From Polyangiaceae bacterium (lineage in GTDB: Bacteria > Myxococcota_A > Polyangia > Polyangiales > Polyangiaceae), in assembly GCA_009781005.1 (NCBI GenBank), contig WQYX01000015.1, forward strand, positions 1 to 64,000: a stretch of DNA of 64,000 nucleotides. The letters are read 5' to 3'. Numbering within the stretch: position 1 is the first letter of the stretch; each line of letters opens with the position of its first letter. Both the position numbers and the translations under genes were made by a program. Below the pieces are notes generated by a model. The model was not told the DNA's origin. It saw only the letters and a program-made list of their open reading frames with translations, and did no database searches. This document shows positions 61,474 through 64,000 of the stretch, one piece after another.

Positions 61474-62045
61474 AGCACTCGGTTTTCGCCGTCGAGATCT
61501 GCATGCGCTTCGATCCCAACACCAGGCTCTTCGCGACGCTGCGCGCCCTGCTTGCCGCACATCCTATGGGCGAGAATCTCCAGCAGAAGTGGGAATGGTA
61601 TCGACGCGTTGCCGGAGAGCTCCTCTCCGCTTCGTCCGCATTCGAACGCGGCTGCTGGGATTACTATGACGACGAGGCGCAGGCGCAGGGGGCTTATCGT
61701 GACTATGCCTCCACGGTAGTGACGGAGGACGGTGCGCGCAAAGCGCCTTCCGGGGACGATCCGTATCGCAATGAGCCTCGCTATATGACTTTCACGATGG
61801 CGTTTCTCCTCGTCAACGAGGCGCCTACGGACCGTGCGATTCGGCAGATCTGCAATGTTCCGGAGAGCCGATATTGGCTCCGGGACACGTTCCGCCAATT
61901 CCTTTCGAGCATTGCCAGCGGCATTCTCAACTTCGCAAACGTCAAGAGCGACGTAGCCTACATGATCCCTCGCGACGCAGGCTGGGGCCTGACGCAGCAA
62001 GATCTCATGCAGCCGAACTTTCATTATCTGCGCCCGCTTGTCTAG
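61470..62045 (+). CDS. Unknown cytoplasmic protein, second of a coupled pair
   Basis: The protein is 191 aa, mostly helical and with no signal. GGCGGA lies directly before the ATG, which overlaps the previous stop by 4 nt. Text such as NLQQKWEWYRRVAGELLSAS, FERGCWDYYDDEAQAQGAYR and YMIPRDAGWGLTQQDLMQPN is rich in Trp and Tyr. No family recognised. The tight overlap implies stoichiometric production with the membrane-associated partner. Confidence 0.7.
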   Translation: MKHSVFAVEICMRFDPNTRLFATLRALLAAHPMGENLQQKWEWYRRVAGELLSASSAFERGCWDYYDDEAQAQGAYRDYASTVVTEDGARKAPSGDDPYRNEPRYMTFTMAFLLVNEAPTDRAIRQICNVPESRYWLRDTFRQFLSSIASGILNFANVKSDVAYMIPRDAGWGLTQQDLMQPNFHYLRPLV

Positions 62046-62103
62046 GGTATGTCCCTAAATTCCGGACCGAGGCGGCGAGATCACGTTTTATGTGGAGCCT
62101 CTT

Positions 62104-62200
62104 CGTTGACATTGACGTGGTCGTTTGACGGCGACGGCGACGTGAACGAAAAAAGTCTATTCGTCGCCGTCGCCGTTCACGTCAAACGTCAAAGTCAACG
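62104..62200. repeat. Large hairpin with GTTGAC and GGCGACGGCGACG arms
   Basis: The left arm CGTTGACATTGACG...GGCGACGGCGACG and the right arm CGTCGCCGTCGCC...GTCAAAGTCAACG are inverted copies of about 40 nt with a small internal bulge, around a 19-nt AT-richer loop. It lies in the convergent spacer 62046-62280, which contains no gene. Confidence 0.65.
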
Positions 62201-62226
62201 ATCACGCTATGGATGCAAACATGTAG

Positions 62227-62254
62227 ATAGGTTGGGGTGAGTTTACGAACCCCA
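62227..62254. repeat. REP-like hairpin GTTGGGGTGAGT...GAACCCCAAC
   Basis: Second copy of the motif at 9059-9086, with two transitions in the loop (GTTTAC instead of GCTTGC). The stem GTTGGGG/CCCCAAC is intact. Located 27 nt from the end of the convergent LpoA-like gene. Confidence 0.65.
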
Positions 62255-62280
62255 ACATTCACGAATGGGTGGACATGGGT

Positions 62281-64000
62281 CTACTTTTTGGTTGCAGGAG
62301 GCTTCCACGTGACGAGATGAAGGTCGCGCGGGAGGACGCGATCATTGCCAATCTGCGTTTGGTCCGTAGTCCAGAGTCGCACGCTTGCTTCCTTCAATCC
62401 CCTTTGCACCGTGGCACGGCGTTCATGGATGGTTTTCTCGTCGGTTGTCGCGTCTGCCGGCAAGGATGTGAGCGCGGCGCGCGCAAGTACGCCGGCGTCG
62501 CGACCGATCGCGGTCCAATAGGTGGGGCGAACGCCAAAGCGTTCCATGAATGTGCGAACGTCTTCGTCGCTCGCCTCCTCGGGACGAGTCGCAGTCACGG
62601 GCACGAGTCCTGCCGACGTGCTCAGCACGACGATGTTGCTCGGCACGTCGCGTGGCGGGATGCTCGCTTCGAGCGTCAGCGCAACGGGCATCTCGCGAAA
62701 CTTGCGCGCTGTCTCGGCAAGGATGCGGCGCACGTCGCCGAGCAGATCGCGCGCGCACGTACTCGGCCCCGAGACGAGCCATCCCTCGGTTCCGGATGCG
62801 AGCCATGCGGCAACGGGAAATCGCGTCTTTCCTGCCTCTGCGAGCGCGATGTCGCAACGAACCGGCGGCAATAGAACGATCCCGCTGCCTCTGGCCTCGG
62901 CCGCTTTGCCCGCGCTCTCGTCCTCGGAGGTGTCGGCCAAGAACGCCGTTGTCCGTGCTCCGTGGCTGACGAGCGCCTCTGCCAGCATGACGAGTTCTCG
63001 CTCGACGCGCTCCCCGATCACGAAGGCGGATGTCTTCGGCATGTGCTCGGTGCTCGGCGACGCAAGCAAGAGCACCGCGATGTCGTTCTGTTCGCTCCAT
63101 GCGCTCGCGCGATCTGCGCTCCTGCGATCGAAGCCGCCGATGATGACGCTCGCGCCTTCGCCGGCGAGTTCCTCCATCGCCGTGCGCGTGCTCGCTTCGC
63201 TGTCGCCGTCGTCGCGCGTGATGAGTCGAACGCCGGCAGTGCCGGCAGGACCGCGCGGCAGATCGAGCGCCCAAGAAACGCCGCGCACGACGTCGGCCGC
63301 CTCGTCTCGCAAGTCACGATTTCGTGTCGGAAGAAGGAGGCCCACGGTCTTGCCTGACACGATGGAGATCCCGCGGCGGCTCGATGCGAGCTCGCCGAGC
63401 TCGATCCCGGCATCGCCTCCGGTTTCGATCGCGCTCGCTCCGCTCGCGTCGACCAGCCAGCGTGCGAGCGCTGCATCGTTCGTGTCGACCGCAATGCGAG
63501 CGAGGCGCGCGGCAACGAGTTTCTGCGTTTCGTTGCTGTACCCTGACGACGCTCCGCCCTCGCGCATCGTGCGGTAGGTTTGCTCGAGCACCGCTCGAGG
63601 AAGGACCTCGAGGATCTGTGTAATCTTCACGCGAACGCGATCGCGATCGTCTTCGCCGACGCCGCGCAACCACCCGTCGAGGTACGCGAGCGCTTCGTAG
63701 TCGTCGTCCGACGCGATGGCGCTCAAGGCAATCTCCTCGAGAAAGACTTCACGATCGGCGTCGCCCACGATTCTGCCGACGAGTGGACGGAGGCTGTCCA
63801 GCGCCTCCTTCGATGCATGATGCAAGCGTAGACTTCGCGCCTTGGCCACCGTGGCGAGATCGCGCGTGGTGCCCGGGGGCAGCGTCGCGAGTTTTGCAAG
63901 CACGCCGTCGGCCGCACCGAGCTTCCCTTGGTTGATGAGAGCGAACGCGAGATAGACTCGTGCGAGAGGCGCGGCGCCGTCGTTCGGGAAGCGACGGAGA
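62281..64000 (-). CDS. LpoA-like protein: TPR region plus type I periplasmic-binding fold (5' end outside the window)
   Basis: At least 572 aa; the frame stays open to the window edge, so the true start lies beyond 64000. The N-terminal part visible here is helical and TPR-like (ARVYLAFALINQGKLGAADG; DYEALAYLDGWLRGVG). From about SGKTVGLLLPTRNRDLRDEA a Leu/Ile/Val-binding-type domain follows (GEGASVIIGGFDRRSADRAS; IAVLLLASPSTEHM; ERVERELVMLAEALVSHGAR; RPTYWTAIGRDAGVLARAAL). This order, TPR then PBP type I fold, is that of LpoA, the outer-membrane activator of PBP1A. An orphan branched-chain amino-acid-type receptor is the alternative. Confidence 0.75.
   Translation of the reverse strand, partial: LRRFPNDGAAPLARVYLAFALINQGKLGAADGVLAKLATLPPGTTRDLATVAKARSLRLHHASKEALDSLRPLVGRIVGDADREVFLEEIALSAIASDDDYEALAYLDGWLRGVGEDDRDRVRVKITQILEVLPRAVLEQTYRTMREGGASSGYSNETQKLVAARLARIAVDTNDAALARWLVDASGASAIETGGDAGIELGELASSRRGISIVSGKTVGLLLPTRNRDLRDEAADVVRGVSWALDLPRGPAGTAGVRLITRDDGDSEASTRTAMEELAGEGASVIIGGFDRRSADRASAWSEQNDIAVLLLASPSTEHMPKTSAFVIGERVERELVMLAEALVSHGARTTAFLADTSEDESAGKAAEARGSGIVLLPPVRCDIALAEAGKTRFPVAAWLASGTEGWLVSGPSTCARDLLGDVRRILAETARKFREMPVALTLEASIPPRDVPSNIVVLSTSAGLVPVTATRPEEASDEDVRTFMERFGVRPTYWTAIGRDAGVLARAALTSLPADATTDEKTIHERRATVQRGLKEASVRLWTTDQTQIGNDRVLPRDLHLVTWKPPATKK

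Overview
The window is a chromosomal segment of a high-GC bacterium, most likely a myxobacterium (Myxococcota, Polyangia-like). Evidence: two trypsin-like proteases with MYXO-CTERM tails (Gly/Ser linker, a GC[SA]V motif, one membrane helix, Arg cluster), a tandem-domain eukaryotic-type Ser/Thr kinase with the HRDLSPQN loop, many lipobox lipoproteins, and GTG/TTG starts with stop/start overlaps. No rRNA, tRNA, CRISPR array, transposase or integrase was found.

Layout. 0-5 kb: a small beta-rich protein, two lipoproteins, biotin aminotransferase BioA and a cupredoxin-like lipoprotein. 5-9 kb: a TetR regulator divergent from an EmrA/EmrB efflux pair, with two operator-like palindromes between them. 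9-17.4 kb: outer-surface protein, EttA, CDF metal exporter, family-5 solute-binding lipoprotein divergent from a PBP4-type DD-peptidase, DUF2007 protein and a sigma-70 factor. 17.4-24.3 kb: ABC exporter, a diacylglycerol-kinase-like enzyme carrying an in-frame palindromic insertion, HEAT-repeat lipoprotein, MATE transporter and a CpoB-like lipoprotein. 24.3-28.4 kb: pstBSCA phosphate transporter with a Pho-box-like site. 28.4-32.7 kb: Uma2 nuclease, then a low-GC block (PAAR protein, lipoprotein, GxSxG hydrolase, broken ATPase) bracketed by about 90-bp direct repeats of the neighbouring kinase gene's 3' end. 32.7-36.5 kb: double-kinase gene, repeats and a VapBC-type pair. 36.7-46.2 kb: MetX-like lipoprotein, aldo/keto reductase, CarB, MscL and a tandem pair of membrane paralogues. 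46.2-56.8 kb: FliJ-like protein, Slt-type lytic transglycosylase and AddB/AddA in one overlapping gene chain, then RadC. 56.9-64 kb: two tandem proteases, a coupled pair of unknown genes and the 3' part of an LpoA-like gene that runs off the window.

Functional themes. The envelope is heavily represented: PBP4, Slt, LpoA-like, CpoB-like, MscL, Pst and three drug exporters. Repair and recombination are represented by AddAB and RadC. Housekeeping genes (bioA, carB, ettA, sigma factor) are interspersed.

The most unusual signals are (1) several families of 125-200 bp palindromic elements, many of whose ends overlap the stop codon of a gene and one of which sits in frame inside a coding sequence, and (2) a candidate type VI secretion effector module (PAAR protein - lipoprotein - alpha/beta hydrolase) lying between two direct copies of a kinase gene 3' end. 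Both are read from sequence alone; no database search was possible.
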